A stretch of DNA of 64,000 nucleotides from Bostrychus sinensis. Taxonomy: Eukaryota; Chordata; Actinopteri; Gobiiformes; Eleotridae. The stretch is from contig CM036247.1 of assembly GCA_020698575.1 (NCBI GenBank), positions 2,751,407 to 2,815,406 of the forward strand, written 5' to 3'. The notes under the pieces were generated by a model. It saw only the letters and a program-made list of their open reading frames with translations. It was not told the origin of the DNA and did no database searches. The position numbers and the translations under genes were made by a program. Positions within the stretch are counted from its first letter, which is position 1; the number at the start of each line of letters is the position of its first letter. Positions 21,440 to 32,982 of the stretch are shown one piece after another.

Positions 21440-21445
21440 AATAAA
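21440..21445 (+). terminator. Possible poly(A) signal of zinc-finger gene B
   Basis: AATAAA in the 3' flank of the duplicated gene unit. The sequence following it (TGTTTTCAGCTTTT) recurs 3' of gene C near 28019, so this is shared 3' flank. Use is not shown. Confidence 0.35.
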
Positions 21446-21476
21446 GCTTGTTTTCAGCTTTTGTTTGGTCCAAAGC

Positions 21477-21479
<3 letters not shown>

Positions 21480-21509
<30 letters not shown>
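21480..21509. repeat. Poly(T) tract
   Basis: Thirty consecutive T, possibly the A-tail of an antisense retroelement. Confidence 0.9.
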
Positions 21510-21510
<1 letters not shown>

Positions 21511-22795
21511 TGGAAACGTTTAAGAACGTTTCTGCTTCAAATTATGATGGTTTAGCCAGAGCTCACTTTTCTTTTCTGCAGTAATAACACAGCCCTGGGC
21601 TGTGACAGCTTCACATTGAGTAGGGTGAATCTGCTGGAGAACCAACAGCACTCCTGTCTAACCGGGTGAAGATCTTTGTACTGTATTTTTGAGAATTATT
21701 GCTACAGCGCCATGTCAGTTAGTAAGAGTATACATTTTATTAAAGCATATCTATAAAAATGAATATGTTTCTTAACATTAAACATGAAGTAACCTGATAA
21801 CTTATCACACCAACATTAGAATAATGTTTAGTTTTAATGAAAGTTAAGGCAGGAGGCCGAAGAGATGTTTCTGAGCCAAATGTATCACCCGAGGTAAGCT
21901 TGTGTGACAGTGTGAAGTGTAAACTTCTTGTGAATCCGCCAGCAGATGGCGCAGGTTATAAAAGTGCACCGCTTCCACTTCGATCTCTGGCCTCACGCAG
22001 TTCCTGGCCATTGTGTTGTATACTGTTCTCCGTGTTTGCCAGGAAGTCTGTATGTCTCTCTGTAACGTGGCTTTTACCAGGGTTTAGTGCGGCGGCGTGG
22101 CTGTGGCCTGCGATGTTCTCTCTGCCAGTGACGGTGCGGGTGAATGATTTGTGCCTCGCTGTTGAAGCCCCAGAACAGTTGGCCTGCAGTCTAAAGTGGA
22201 AGGTTTGTGGAGGAAAGAGAGCGTAGGCTACTGTATGCAAAGATTTAGTTTTTAACCCATGCAGTGGTTTTCAGAGGTAATGTGTGGCTCTGCCAGAGCC
22301 GCGATGCTGCACTGCTGCTTGGCCCTGCCTTGGTTTGCCTGCCTCTTTAACTTAACCACAGAAATATGAGCTGGTGATCTTAATGGTTATTAGATTTTTG
22401 TGTTATACAACATTTCTGATAACAGAACCTTTTTTTTAAGTGAAGTTGAGGAATTTGGCTGAGGAATTGCTCAAGAAAGGAAAAATGAGGGAATACTCCC
22501 TAACTAGAAACTCCAGCATTTATTTTATTTTATGATATTTAATCTGTAAAATAAACATTACTAAACTTTTTTTTTATAGCAGTACTTTTTTTTTTTTTTT
22601 TCAGTAAATGTAACTCGCTACCCACTTCTGCTAATGGTGTTTGATTCCCGCGTTTGTTATTGTTACAGAAAATACAGAATGGTTTGTTACCTTTGTTTTT
22701 GTAGTGATATTTATCACATTGTGTTTATCCTTTAACACCAATAAATACATAAATAATTGCCTTTATTGTCATTTCACATAAAGTACATACAACAT
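21510..22795. other. Intergenic, one unassigned frame
   Basis: A 129-codon plus frame (21837-22226) overlaps a minus frame of similar length and has no recognisable domain. The GC content around 21930-22330 is higher than in the surroundings, which might reflect an old LTR or CpG-rich repeat. No gene is claimed. Confidence 0.35.
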
Positions 22796-22798
22796 ATA

Positions 22799-23534
22799 CT
22801 GTATTTTCCAGACTATAAGTTGTACTTTTTTCCATCGTCTGGCTAGTGGTGCGACGTATACTCAGGTGTGACTTATATATTAAAATATTTCAGGTGTTGG
22901 TTAGAGGGCGCTCTAGGCTTGTGTACCAGCATCTGCTGCACCTGTGCCACTGACAATTTAAAATGTAAACATTACCACTAACAACTTAGGCTATAAAGAC
23001 AACTGAGAAAGAGCGGAATAATTGGAAATGGAACTGATGCTGAGTCTGACGACAGCCACGCAGAGGAGGAAGCGGCGCTTCGTCTACCTCCGGAGTTGGC
23101 GGAGTTGTTCAGAAGCGACACCGAGGATGAAGAATTTAAAGGATTTAGCGATTAGGAGTGAGATGGTGAGTTTGGTGAACTTGTTATATTATGTTCTTTA
23201 TGCTATAGTTATGTGAATAACTGTTAATATATTACGTTAACATACGAGACACCTGTTCAGTTCGTTGTTTATGCTTCATGTAGCTGAATAACCATCAATG
23301 TGTTACGTTAGCATAGCGCACACCTATTCAGCTGTTGTTCTCTATTCTATTATTACTATAACTTGCCTTTCAACATGAAATGTCTGTTCTTGGTGTCGGA
23401 TTTTGTAAAATAAATTTCCCCCAAAAAATGTGATTTATAGTCCAGTGCGACTTATATACGTTTTTTCTTCTTCATTATGCATTTTTGGCTCGTGGGACTT
23501 ACTCCAGAGCCACTTATAGTCTGGAAAATACAGT
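22799..23534. mobile_element. TA-flanked pogo/Tc1-like nonautonomous transposon
   Basis: Perfect 24-bp inverted termini occupy 22796-22819 and 23513-23536 when the flanking bases are included. The inner ends read CTGTATTTTCCAGAC, with TA on both outer sides as in Tc1/mariner/pogo insertions. A short frame near 23085-23150 (LPPELAELFRSDTEDEEF) resembles acidic tails of fish pogo-like transposases, from memory. No full transposase remains. Confidence 0.7.
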
Positions 23535-23694
23535 ATGTGTAGCCTACAGCAGTGCTACAGAAATAATTCAGGTAACACAGAATAAACCCAAATCTTCAGA
23601 AATAAACACAATTAATAATATAATAAACTAACCATAAAACTTAATGGTGCACTAAAACAGAGCCCATTCAGTAACAGGAGAGAAGAAAAGAGGC

Positions 23695-24013
23695 GCCTAA
23701 GAAAGAATATCTCTCTCTCTGTGGGCAGGGCTTAGAGGCCACAGCACAGGAAGTAATCAGAGAAGAGTGGCTCCTAAACAAAGAGCTGTGGGGCAGGAGG
23801 GGGCGGGAGGGAGCAGGAGGACGTCACTGTCTGAGGAGTGGGAGGTGTCAGTGTTCAGCCTATAGGAAGCCATACTGGTACTGTGACTCCGCCTCCTCCT
23901 CCTCGCTCAGGGAGGATCTTATTCCATATCCAGGAAAAGCGTCCCCAGCTCTGAGCAGCTCCTCCAGCTCTGGGACTGACTGCTCCTCTGCTGCTGTGTC
24001 TGTCTGGACTTTG
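23695..24013 (+). promoter_or_regulatory. Promoter and 5' noncoding exon of zinc-finger gene C
   Basis: The donor TTTG|GTGAGT (GT at 24014-24015) and about 70 bp of following intron nearly duplicate those at 6173. Upstream are GGGGCGGGAGGG near 23800 and ACAGGAAGT near 23748, GC-box and ETS-like motifs shared with the 5.9-kb copy. The exon start is not defined. Splicing to the acceptor at 26820-26821 would give an intron of about 2.8 kb. Confidence 0.5.
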
Positions 24014-24076
24014 GTGAGTAGGATCCTTACTAATGCTGTTTACAAACACACGTTCATCTCTGTAGCACTGCTGTAG

Positions 24077-24126
24077 GGGGGCAGGAGGCAGGAGGCAGGA
24101 GGCACGAGGCACGAGGCAGGAGGAGG
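24077..24126. repeat. (GAGGCAG)n short tandem repeat
   Basis: About seven 7-bp units GGCAGGA/GGCACGA just inside the first intron of gene C. Confidence 0.85.
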
Positions 24127-24455
24127 TGTTGCTGGTTTTTCCTGGCCTTCATTTAATTTAAGCTGTCGTTACATCTTCCAGCTGCAAATATGAACCTCTA
24201 AAACATGTAGGAAAATATAAATAAAACTGCTAATGTAAGGCAAGACAACAGTACGTCAGCAGATTGAGCGGCAGCTGTGTTCTGCTCGTCTACAGAGGTC
24301 AGAGGTCACAGCAGCATGTGGAGAGGCTCACATTCCTCAGTGAGTTTGGTCTTTGTTTAAACAGGAGCTTCAGGAACCGGTTTACCCTGTTCAGAGCTGC
24401 AGGTTAGACGCTTTTCCACATCTCTGAGTGTTACATACATATAACACACAATAAT

Positions 24456-25930
24456 GGCCCTGTTTCAAGAAGCAGGTTTAGTCTTAACTCAGAGTAAGTT
24501 AACCCTGGAAAGAGTTTACAGAGTGAACCTAAACTGTCTCACTCTGTGAACCTAACCTGGGCTGGAGCAGGTTTTCTTCCTCTGACCCTGAGTTTAACCC
24601 AGAGCCTCCTGCTGCTGCCTGAAGGAGCGATCTGATTGGATAACTCACTTCCTCATTCACAAAAACACTGGGAACACTGAACAAAGGACTGAGAAGAGTT
24701 TAAAAGATAATTTATTTTACATTTATAAATTTACATTATAAAATGATTTATCAATCACCTTTTATCAACTAAAATGTTGATATTATGCAAAAAGAGATAT
24801 TTATTCACTTTAGCCTTACCTTATTAAAATTAATCAATGTCTGGTTTAAAAAACTTACTTTTTACACTTCACTCTCTGAAATATTAAGTTTATTGAGATT
24901 TGCCAAAAGTGCAGTGTGCAGTATGATCTTGATAATAAAATAATAAATATAAATAAAAAATTTTATTTTTCATGTTTCTATATACTGTACTGAGTACAGT
25001 ATAAATATTATGTCTTCTTTTATTATATCCAACTAATTATTAATTAATCTATAACCTCACCTAAACCTGACTAAAACCTCTCCACAGTCACATGACTTCC
25101 TTTTCCTCTAAAATGGCCGCCTCCTCAGGTTTACCGTTGTCATGGTGATGCTTGATAATGGCCCCTCCCCTCTGAGAAACTCAAGGTAAATAAACTCAGG
25201 CTGTGTCCGAGCGTCCTCCCTAATCCCTCTGTAGTGCACTCTGTAGTGGTCACGCCATTTTGTAGCGGTGTCTGAATGTCTCATGGATGAAAAATAGTGC
25301 ACTCAAAATTTCCCACAATGCATTTTGAAAAGTAGTGGACAGCGATGGCCACTAGAGGTCAGTATAGACCAGAATGCTTTGCGAGTTTCGGAGGAGAACA
25401 GCGGGACCTCGACAGGTCTTTAAACTGTACACAACACGTCTGAATGAAACCAGTTAGAAACACCTTTTTTTACTTCTGTCACGGTCGTAATCAGAAATAA
25501 AAAGCTCTTAAATAAACCGCTGCAGTGTAAAATTGCTAACGTTAGCTTAGCCAGTGTCCAGAGCTGCAATAATCCACTCTGTTTTATTCATTACAGCGAT
25601 AATTCATGTTAAATATCACACGTATGACTATTATTTATCTATAAATACTAAAACATCTGAGTCTGGTCAGGCTTTATCACAGAAGAACATTATCAGCCGA
25701 GTTTCAACAAACTTTTTTTACACAGACATCAGAGTCACAGTGATCACCGGTGAGTTAAAAATAGTGTGCGAGTGTCTGAATCATTCACAAAATGAGTGCA
25801 CTATACAGTCAGCTATATAGTGCTGGACTAAATAGTGATTGAGGGGTTAGGGCCTAGGGGTGACATTCAGGACATCAGCCTCAGAGTTGTCTGACTAAAC
25901 TCCAAACCTGTTTCTGAAACAGAAAACTCT
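24456..25930. mobile_element. Decayed MITE with nested element
   Basis: GGCCCTGTTTCAAGAAGCAG at 24456 and CCTGTTTCTGAAACAG near 25906 look like the ends of a common fish MITE whose interior carries inverted CTCAGAGTTA motifs. Ends are imperfect and no target duplication was found, so the limits are approximate. Confidence 0.4.
25199..25880. mobile_element. PIF/Harbinger-like MITE (682 bp)
   Basis: Starts GGCTGTGTCC and ends GGACATCAGCC (inverted with one indel). The subterminal CTAATCCCTC and GAGGGGTTAGG are also inverted. TCA flanks both sides (25196-25198, 25881-25883), a 3-bp target duplication as in PIF/Harbinger. AGTGCACT motifs inside are typical of this repeat type. Confidence 0.6.
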
Positions 25931-26619
25931 GAGTTGGCCCAGGTCTGAGCAGGATAACTCAGAGTTAGTTCAAATTCCTTTGTGGAACAAGTTACCTTCA
26001 GACTTCAAACAAAAACAAAACTAGGGCTCCCCGTCCCAAACGCTGATGGATTTCACAGCCTCTGGGGGGAAGTGGAGCTCACTGATCTGGAACGTCAGCT
26101 CCAGCTCAAACTCTGTAGGTTTCCTGAAGACATCTGGGGCCCACAGAGATGCATTAAATTAATTACTACTGTTATGATAATGTAGCTGTCTTATTACAGT
26201 GTCATTCATTCATTCAGTGGTAATTGTAGATTATATGTATCAGCCCCATCACAGTGCCTTGTTGACCTGAAGGAGGAGGCCCAATGAGGACAGATCCTGG
26301 ACTTTAACGTTAAATATGTGATGTATTTGTATGTAACTGTTTACAAATGCAGGAGGCGCTAGTCACTAAACTCTGCTGATAATGTGCTTCTGTAAACAAA
26401 CCTCTGCAGTACTCAAGTGTTTCACTAAAGTATTTGCCAATGAATAATAATCATACACACTGCGTTAAACACGTCTTCATCGGAGTAATGAATAAAAGGG
26501 ACTGGAGTGGTGTGGTAATAATTAGTTGTGACAGCAAAAGTTCCTTATATTTTAAAGTTAAAAGTTGATGTGTGCTGTTGGCCAAAACACATTATACAGT
26601 CCATCTCCTATAACCCCTC

Positions 26620-26712
26620 ACTATCCATCCATCCGTCAGTCTCCATCCTTTCCTCACTCATGAACCAGACCCCAAGATACTTGAACTCCTGCACTTGAGA
26701 CTTCTGTTTAAC
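26620..26712 (-). mobile_element. Short LINE reverse-transcriptase relic
   Basis: The minus translation reads VQEFKYLGVWFMSEERMETD, matching the 'EFKYLGVLFTSEG' block of fish non-LTR reverse transcriptases. About 90 bp only. Confidence 0.6.
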
Positions 26713-26854
26713 TTGAAAAGCTCGAATGGTTTTAATGCTCTTTTTAATTGTTACAGCTGTTCAAAAGTTCAGGGCTCCACTGTAACAGAACATTAACTTT
26801 TCTCCTGTTGTGTGTTTACAGAAAAACAAAACCACCGTCTCCTAAACCATCGTC

Positions 26855-27965
26855 ATGGAGCTCACCTGTGACCAGAGGGACGTGGCTCTAACTGCAGATA
26901 ACACCTTAAAATCTGACATGAGAACAAGCTCCAGGAAAAAGCACTTCACCTGTGAGCAGTGTGGGAAAAGCTTCACTAAATCAAAGTACCTCAGATCTCA
27001 CATGGGGATCCACACTGGGGAGAAAATGTACCGCTGTGAAGAGTGTGGTCAGACCTTCAGATGGGCAAATTCTCTTAATAAACACCAGAATATCCACACT
27101 GGAGAGAAGCCAGTACAACTGTGAGCAGTGTGGGAAGAGCTATTCTAAATTAAAGTACCTCAGATCTCACATGGGGATCCACACTGGGGAGAAAATGTAC
27201 CGTTGTGATGAGTGTGGTCAGACCTTCAGATGGGCAGACTCTCTTACTAAGCACCAGAGTATCCACACTGGAGAGAAGCCATATGAGTGTGACCAGTGTG
27301 GGAAAACGTTTAGGTTAAAGGACCTACTCTGGACTCACCAGCGCGTCCACGAAAATAAGAAGCTGTACAAATGTGACCAATGTGATAAGGAGTTCCGTGA
27401 CCCAAGGCATCTCTCCCTTCACTACCGAACCCACACAGGAGAAAAACCGTACAGCTGTGAGCAGTGTGGGAAGGCGTTTTCAGCATTGTTCACATTTAAA
27501 TCACACATGCGGGTCCACACTGGGGAAAAACCTTTCAGCTGTGAACACTGTGGGAAGACTTTTACTCAGTCAAGTAATCTCAAAGCGCACCTTCGGGTTC
27601 ACGCCGGAGTAAAACCTCATGTTTGTGAAGAGTGTGGAAAACGTTTTAGTCAGACATCTGGCTTAAAAACACACATGAGAACCCACACAGGAGAGAAACC
27701 TTATAAATGTGACCAGTGTGGCAAGGCTTATAGACGAAAAGATCATCTATCCAACCACCGCCGAAACCACACAGGAGAAAAACCCTATGTCTGTGAGGTG
27801 TGTGGAGACACTTTTAAACACTCAATAAGCTTAATAGGACACATGAGCAGCCACACTGGAAAGAAACCACACATTTGTGGCCAGTGTGGGAAAGATTTTC
27901 AGTCAAGAAAGCACCTCTACAGCCATAACAGAAACCACTGTGGAGCAAAAGCTGCAACACACTGA
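26855..27965 (+). CDS. C2H2 zinc-finger protein C (12 fingers, one +1 frameshift)
   Basis: Putative nuclear DNA-binding protein. The exon starts at 26822 after TTTACAG. ATG 26855 (MELTCDQRD) is the apparent ancestral start of the family, preceded in frame by TAA at 26843-26845. Two fingers are read before a frameshift: one extra base near 27113 (CCAGTACAAC for CCATACAAC) stops the first frame at 27124. From there the second frame carries ten intact fingers to TGA at 27965. Fingers 1-2 (about 26949-27116) and 3-4 (about 27117-27284) are near-identical 168-bp units, a recent two-finger duplication, and the extra base sits at the junction. Without it the protein would have 12 fingers and about 369 residues. 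Finger types follow those of A and B, notably RWAD and K-x-LLW helices. Confidence 0.8.
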
Positions 27966-28059
27966 AGACAGAGCTGCTGAGGCAAGATCATGTGATTCTG
28001 GACCAACAGCACTGAAAAACTGTTTTCAGCTTTTTTTATTGATCCAAAGCTGAACAGAG

Positions 28060-28440
28060 CATGAGGGACACCGTCACAGATTACATCAACTTCTATGATA
28101 CAACAATGACCCTACAAGCTGTTATCCCAACAACAAGCCCTGGATCAGCAGCCAGTTAAAGGATCTGCAGAACCAGAAGAAGCAAGCTTTCAGATCAGGG
28201 GGAGGCCAAGCTCCAGCAAAACAACACCTGGGACGTGTGGACGAGCATGAAACTGACCACCGGCTTCAACATCAAAGCCAAGCAGCGGGACAGCGGCCCA
28301 GACACAGCCAACGAGCTGAAACTGTTCAATAGATGCAGTGCTGGACCCCCTGCAGGCCCTTCCCCCACCGCTCCTGTCTTCACACCTCCCAGACGTCCAC
28401 AACTCACCCCCGACACCTCCCATCACCTCTGCTACCCCCA
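28060..28440 (+). mobile_element. LINE ORF2 fragment (region before RT)
   Basis: Plus-strand translations in two frames give CYPNNKPWISSQLKDLQNQK and then LQQNNTWDVWTSMKLTTGF, both standard blocks between endonuclease and reverse transcriptase in fish LINE ORF2. One frameshift separates them near 28200. It begins about 95 bp after the stop of gene C. Confidence 0.7.
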
Positions 28441-28734
28441 ACAACCAGCCCTGTGATTTCACCAAGTTATGGTTCCAATATGAACTGGGACCAGCCTCAA
28501 AAAGGAGCAGCCTGGAGACGCCAAATATAACGAACTACCTGTGTATTTCACTGTTTACAATGCACCAAGTCACAGAGACAATTCCTGACTTAGTACTCAT
28601 GCTTTATCCAGACACATGTCACCAGTGGTGGAACCTAACAAAGTCAAAGTACCTAGATCTTTCCTTAGTTACTACAGTTTTTATGTATCTGTAGAAGGGG
28701 TACTTTTATTTTCTATATTCCAACTGGTAGTACA

Positions 28735-29349
28735 AAGAATTTTGAGCTTTGGCTTAAATTAACTTGTTTTTGCTGTATCCTCATTGTTACATCTAAATCT
28801 AAAAAAGAGTTGTGAAGTAGTTCTCATTAGAAAAATCTGAAAAAAAAAAAAAAAAAAAAGGCACCAGAGACAGACTTTTCTACTGCACTGGTTTTTTAAT
28901 CAGTATCAGCACAAACTTCATCTTGATCCCTGACATGAAACCTTCATTAGTTGTCGAATCTCTGAGAAATACCTTTACTTTTATAATTACAGTTCATTTT
29001 AGAGTATGTTAATAGTAAACAGTAATGTGAAATTGTTTACTAATAAACATCCATGGAAGACCTCAGCTCTGAGTGTGTTTTTTTTTTTTTTTTTTAACTA
29101 AATGTTACAGTCCACACTGGTCACTACCAAGCACATAAGGATGCTATTGTTCCAAGAGATGTTTCATTTCCATACCTGATCTTAGTGAAGTGGGCGCTGT
29201 GTTCAGATGTAAATAGATGGGTGTGACAGACATTTAGGTGTCAGGCCAGGCCCAATGACCTGAAACACAGAGTTTTCCTTCAGGGAGGGTTTTGAACACA
29301 GAGGTAAAAAAGCTCGTACCACTATCATGGTTATTAATAAAAACAATAA
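28735..29349. repeat. Dispersed repeat R, copy 1
   Basis: About 600 bp similar to 35455-36032. The last 189 bp (29161-29349) are also repeated at 31376-31566. Contains poly(A) and poly(T) tracts (28840-28858, 29071-29095). Element class not recognised. Confidence 0.8.
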
Positions 29350-31375
29350 TAACAACTATTGTTATCTACAATGGATGTCCAATACATGGCCATGTGTATA
29401 GACCCAGTGAGTGTTCATGCAGCCACACATGGAAACCTCTTCACCAACATGAGAGGAAAAACAAAGAAATAGAAAAAACAACAACAGAAAAATGAACAAG
29501 ACAAATAGGTCACCAATTGTCCATTTTTGCCTATAGGTTTGTTGAATCTTTCCTTCCCAAATATTGCAGGAATGGTCCCCATATATCAAAAAAAACACTG
29601 ACTGTTTGTTTGTAATCATATATGTGATTTTTTTTCTAAAGGGAAATTTGTCAATAATTCAGTGATCCATTCTCCTGCATTCAGCCCTGAGCTCTCTTTC
29701 CAGTGTCTTACAATAACTCTCCTGGCTAACAGAGTGCCCACTTCTAAAAAGATTGTTTCCTTCTGATTTAAGTTGCATTCTTCTGGTGTGACACCCAGTA
29801 TAAACAGTTTAGGATGTAATGGTTTTGTAATTGTTAGTATTTCCTGAATTCCTTTCAAAATTTCTACCTAAAATTTTAGAACTTTCAGGGCACTGCCAAA
29901 GACAAAGAAGCAATGTGCCTTTCATTGTTCCACACTTTGTACATATATTAAAAATATCATTATTGAATTTACTGAGTTTAACTGCTGTAATATAGGTACA
30001 CATTATTAAACTGTAGCATTCTGAGATTTGTATTTATTGTGGTTGACTGTGCTATGGCACATATTGTTTTCCAATCCTCCATTGAAATTACTGCTCTTAG
30101 GTCTTTCCTCCATGCTTCCAATCTTTTTTATGGAAGATTCATGTGGATTTGTCTGTCAATAAATAATATCATTTAGAGATTAAACCTTTATTCAAACAGT
30201 TTATCATCATGTTTTTTTTCCAGTGAAGACATCTGCAACTTGGTGAGTGATTTTATTGAGATCTTACAAAATTTTTATTTGCAAATATTAAAAAAAAAAA
30301 AAAAATACTGCAGGGAACATTATATCTACCAATGATTTCTTTAAAGGTCAGTAACTGTTCAAACTCCTACATCATATAAATCTTGAACCTTTAAGAGCCC
30401 AGAGTTTAAATCCTTTATCTGCCCTTCCTGGTGAGAACATCTCATTTCCCAGATTGGACTGAAGATTGATAATTGATTGAGATCCACACAGTATTTTCTT
30501 ACTTGGTGCCAGATCACAGTCATATTTCTCACAGTAGGGTTTTTTGTTATTTCCTTTCATTTCTTTGCTTCTGTAGAGTACAGGTAAGTTGGGAAGGGCA
30601 GATTCAACTGATGCTCTTCTAGTTTTTTCTACAAGGGGGCTTCTCCTTCTGTAAAATAAAACATCATTGATCTTAGCTGTACTGCCCAATAGTAGCACAG
30701 TGGATTTGGACATTTGAGGCCTCCTCTGTCATAGGGCAGATACAATGATGACAACCACAACCTAGAACGTCTATTAATCCATAAATACCTATTGAAAAGT
30801 TTGTCAAGATGTGAGAAACATTTATCTGGTGGTGGGAGTGGAACATTTTGAAACAAATACAACAATTTAGGAAGAATGTTCATTTTTAAAATGTTCATTT
30901 TTCCTATCATTGGCACTGGAATGGATGCCCATCTATCCAAAGACTTTGTAATCCCTTGTATCACAGGGTTGTAGTTAACCTCAATGATATTCTCTATGGT
31001 TGGTACAATTTGGATGCAGAATATCAACAACTTCAACAACTTTAACCTGGAAAGCAATATCAGGTGGGTGCTTACTTTCTGCCTGATTTAAAAACATAAC
31101 TGAACTTTTGGACTTGTTAACTTTATATCCAGAATATTTGCCAAAGGATGTAATTACTTTTAACAGAGTGAGAATAGATTTTGGTACATCTTTTTTGGAA
31201 ACACAATGACATCACCTGCATACAGGGCCAGTCAGAGTTATTCCAGTGATGTCACTGTGATTTCTTACAGCAATTGCTCGTGGTTACATTTCCATTATGA
31301 ATAGTAAAAGAGATAATGGATCCCCCTGCCTGCATCTCCTTTTAACATTTATTGCTTTAGAAAGTGCCATTAGTT
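29350..31375 (-). mobile_element. 5'-truncated L1-clade LINE, degenerate
   Basis: Minus-strand pieces, in order from 31375 down, show a reverse-transcriptase RQGDPLS block, an eroded YxDD region (near 31210), then the L1 ORF2 C-terminal domain (PMIGKMNILKMNILPKLLYL, LPYDRGGLKCPN near 30715-30900) and further tail blocks. Many stops and shifts: inactive. It separates two copies of a 190-bp direct repeat. Confidence 0.8.
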
Positions 31376-31566
31376 GTTTCTTTTCCATACCTGATCTTAG
31401 TGAAGTGGGCGCTGTGTTCAGATGTAAATAGATGGGTGTGACAGACCTTTAGGTGTCAGGCCAGGCCCAATGACCTGAAACACAGAGTTTTCCTTCAGGG
31501 AGGGGTTTTGAACACAGAGGTAAAAAAGCTCAGTACCACTATCATGGTTATTAATAATAACAATAG
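31376..31566. repeat. Direct repeat flanking the L1, second copy
   Basis: Repeats 29161-29349 nearly base for base, including the end ACTATCATGGTTATTAATAA. A third copy, diverging at its 3' end, is at 35877-36032. Confidence 0.9.
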
Positions 31567-31693
31567 CCTGTTTGCTCCCAAGGCTCGAGGGACTTGTCCC
31601 AACTCCAAACTGGGAACCAACATTTATCAGACATCATCCAGCATTCAGTCACTGTAACAGCACATGACCTTCTCTCCTGTTGTCTGTTTGCAG

Positions 31694-32220
31694 AGAGAGA
31701 GACAATCTCAGTCTCCTAAACCATCATCGTGGAGCTCAGCTGTGACCAGAGGGACATGGCGTTTACTGCAGCTCACCAGCGCGTCCACAGAGACGAGCGG
31801 CCGCACAAGTGTGACCAATGTGATAAGGCTTTCACACAAGAACAGCACCTCACCAGACACTACCGAACCCACACAGGAGAAAAAACGTACAGCTGTGAGC
31901 AGTGTGGGAGGGAGTTTTCAGCATCAACTTAGTTAAAATCACACATGAGGATCCACACTGGGGAAAAACCCTGCAGCTGTGACCAGTGTGGAAAGAGTTG
32001 CGTTCAGTGATGTAGTCTCAAAGCACATTTTTGGGTCCACACAGGAGAAAAACCTCATATTTGTTGATTGTGTGGAAAAGGCTTTAATCACTTAAGTTGT
32101 TTAAAAACACACATGAGAATCCACATTGGAGGGAAGATGTGACCAGTGTGGGAATGCTTACAGACACGCAGGCAAACTCTCCGTTCACTACCAAATCCAC
32201 ACAGGAGAAAAACTGTGTCT
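31694..32220 (+). pseudogene. Zinc-finger pseudogene D
   Basis: Follows an intact-looking acceptor (GTTTGCAG, ending 31693) homologous to those of A-C. The ancestral ATG is GTG. The next ATG (31756) opens a frame of about two fingers before TAG at 31930. Beyond it, recognisable fingers continue to about 32215 with several in-frame stops (TGA near 32008 and 32065) and deletions. No copy of the 5' noncoding exon was found nearby, so it is probably not expressed as a protein. Confidence 0.85.
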
Positions 32221-32866
32221 GATGTATATATGTATATATTATTTCTATTCCATAAAAAAAAATTGTCCAAAAATATGATGTAAAAATATTTTTATCAAAT
32301 ATTTTACTGATGACATTAGTACAGCTGATTTATTCACAATAAACTTTTTTTTTGGATTAAGGTAATGTCCAAGTTGTTCATGCACTTAAAAAAAAAAAAA
32401 AAAAAAAAGTCTTCGAGTTTACCCAAAAATATTTGGGTAACAATTTTTCCTAGATTTTCTTGGATAGCTATTACTTTTCTGTAGTCAGGTAAAACACATT
32501 TGTTTAAAACTGGTAAAATGTATCTATGTTTTCCTAATTTGGTTTAAAAGCAAAAAAAAAAAAAAAAAAAAAAAAGGGTAACATTTAACTGTAGGTTGTG
32601 AGTATGAAATACATCTTCTACTGAATCAAAACCAGTAATAATAAACAATTATTTTCTAATAATTTAACCATAGAAAATGGCTAGAAATTAACTTTTACCT
32701 ACATGTGTAGAATTAGTCATGTACTAAATTATTATTAATAACAAACCACTGTGAAGAAATACACAACAGAGAAAATGTTAAAATGTTAAATTGCTTTTAT
32801 TTAAACAAACCAACTGTGAACAAAACCAACTTCTTTTTAGAGCTCTAAGAGCAGAGAACCCAGGGG
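32221..32866. other. AT-rich spacer with poly(A) tracts
   Basis: A-runs at 32389-32408 and 32552-32574. TTTATT at 32797-32802 is a possible minus-strand AATAAA for the TRIM gene at 33378-35000. No gene seen. Confidence 0.45.
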
Positions 32867-32867
32867 C

Positions 32868-32982
32868 CTAAACCAGGACTAAACCAGGTCTAAACCAGGA
32901 CTAAACCAGGTCTAAACCAGGTCTAAACCAGGACTAAACCAGGTCTAAACCAGGCCTAAACCAGGACTAAACCAGGTCTAAA
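32868..32982. repeat. 11-bp minisatellite
   Basis: About ten units of CTAAACCAGGW (W = A or T), in the probable 3' UTR of the minus-strand TRIM gene. Confidence 0.93.

Noticed and set aside
21837..22226. 129-codon plus frame
   Set aside because: A comparably long overlapping minus frame exists, there is no domain, and GC-rich sequence alone explains the open frames.
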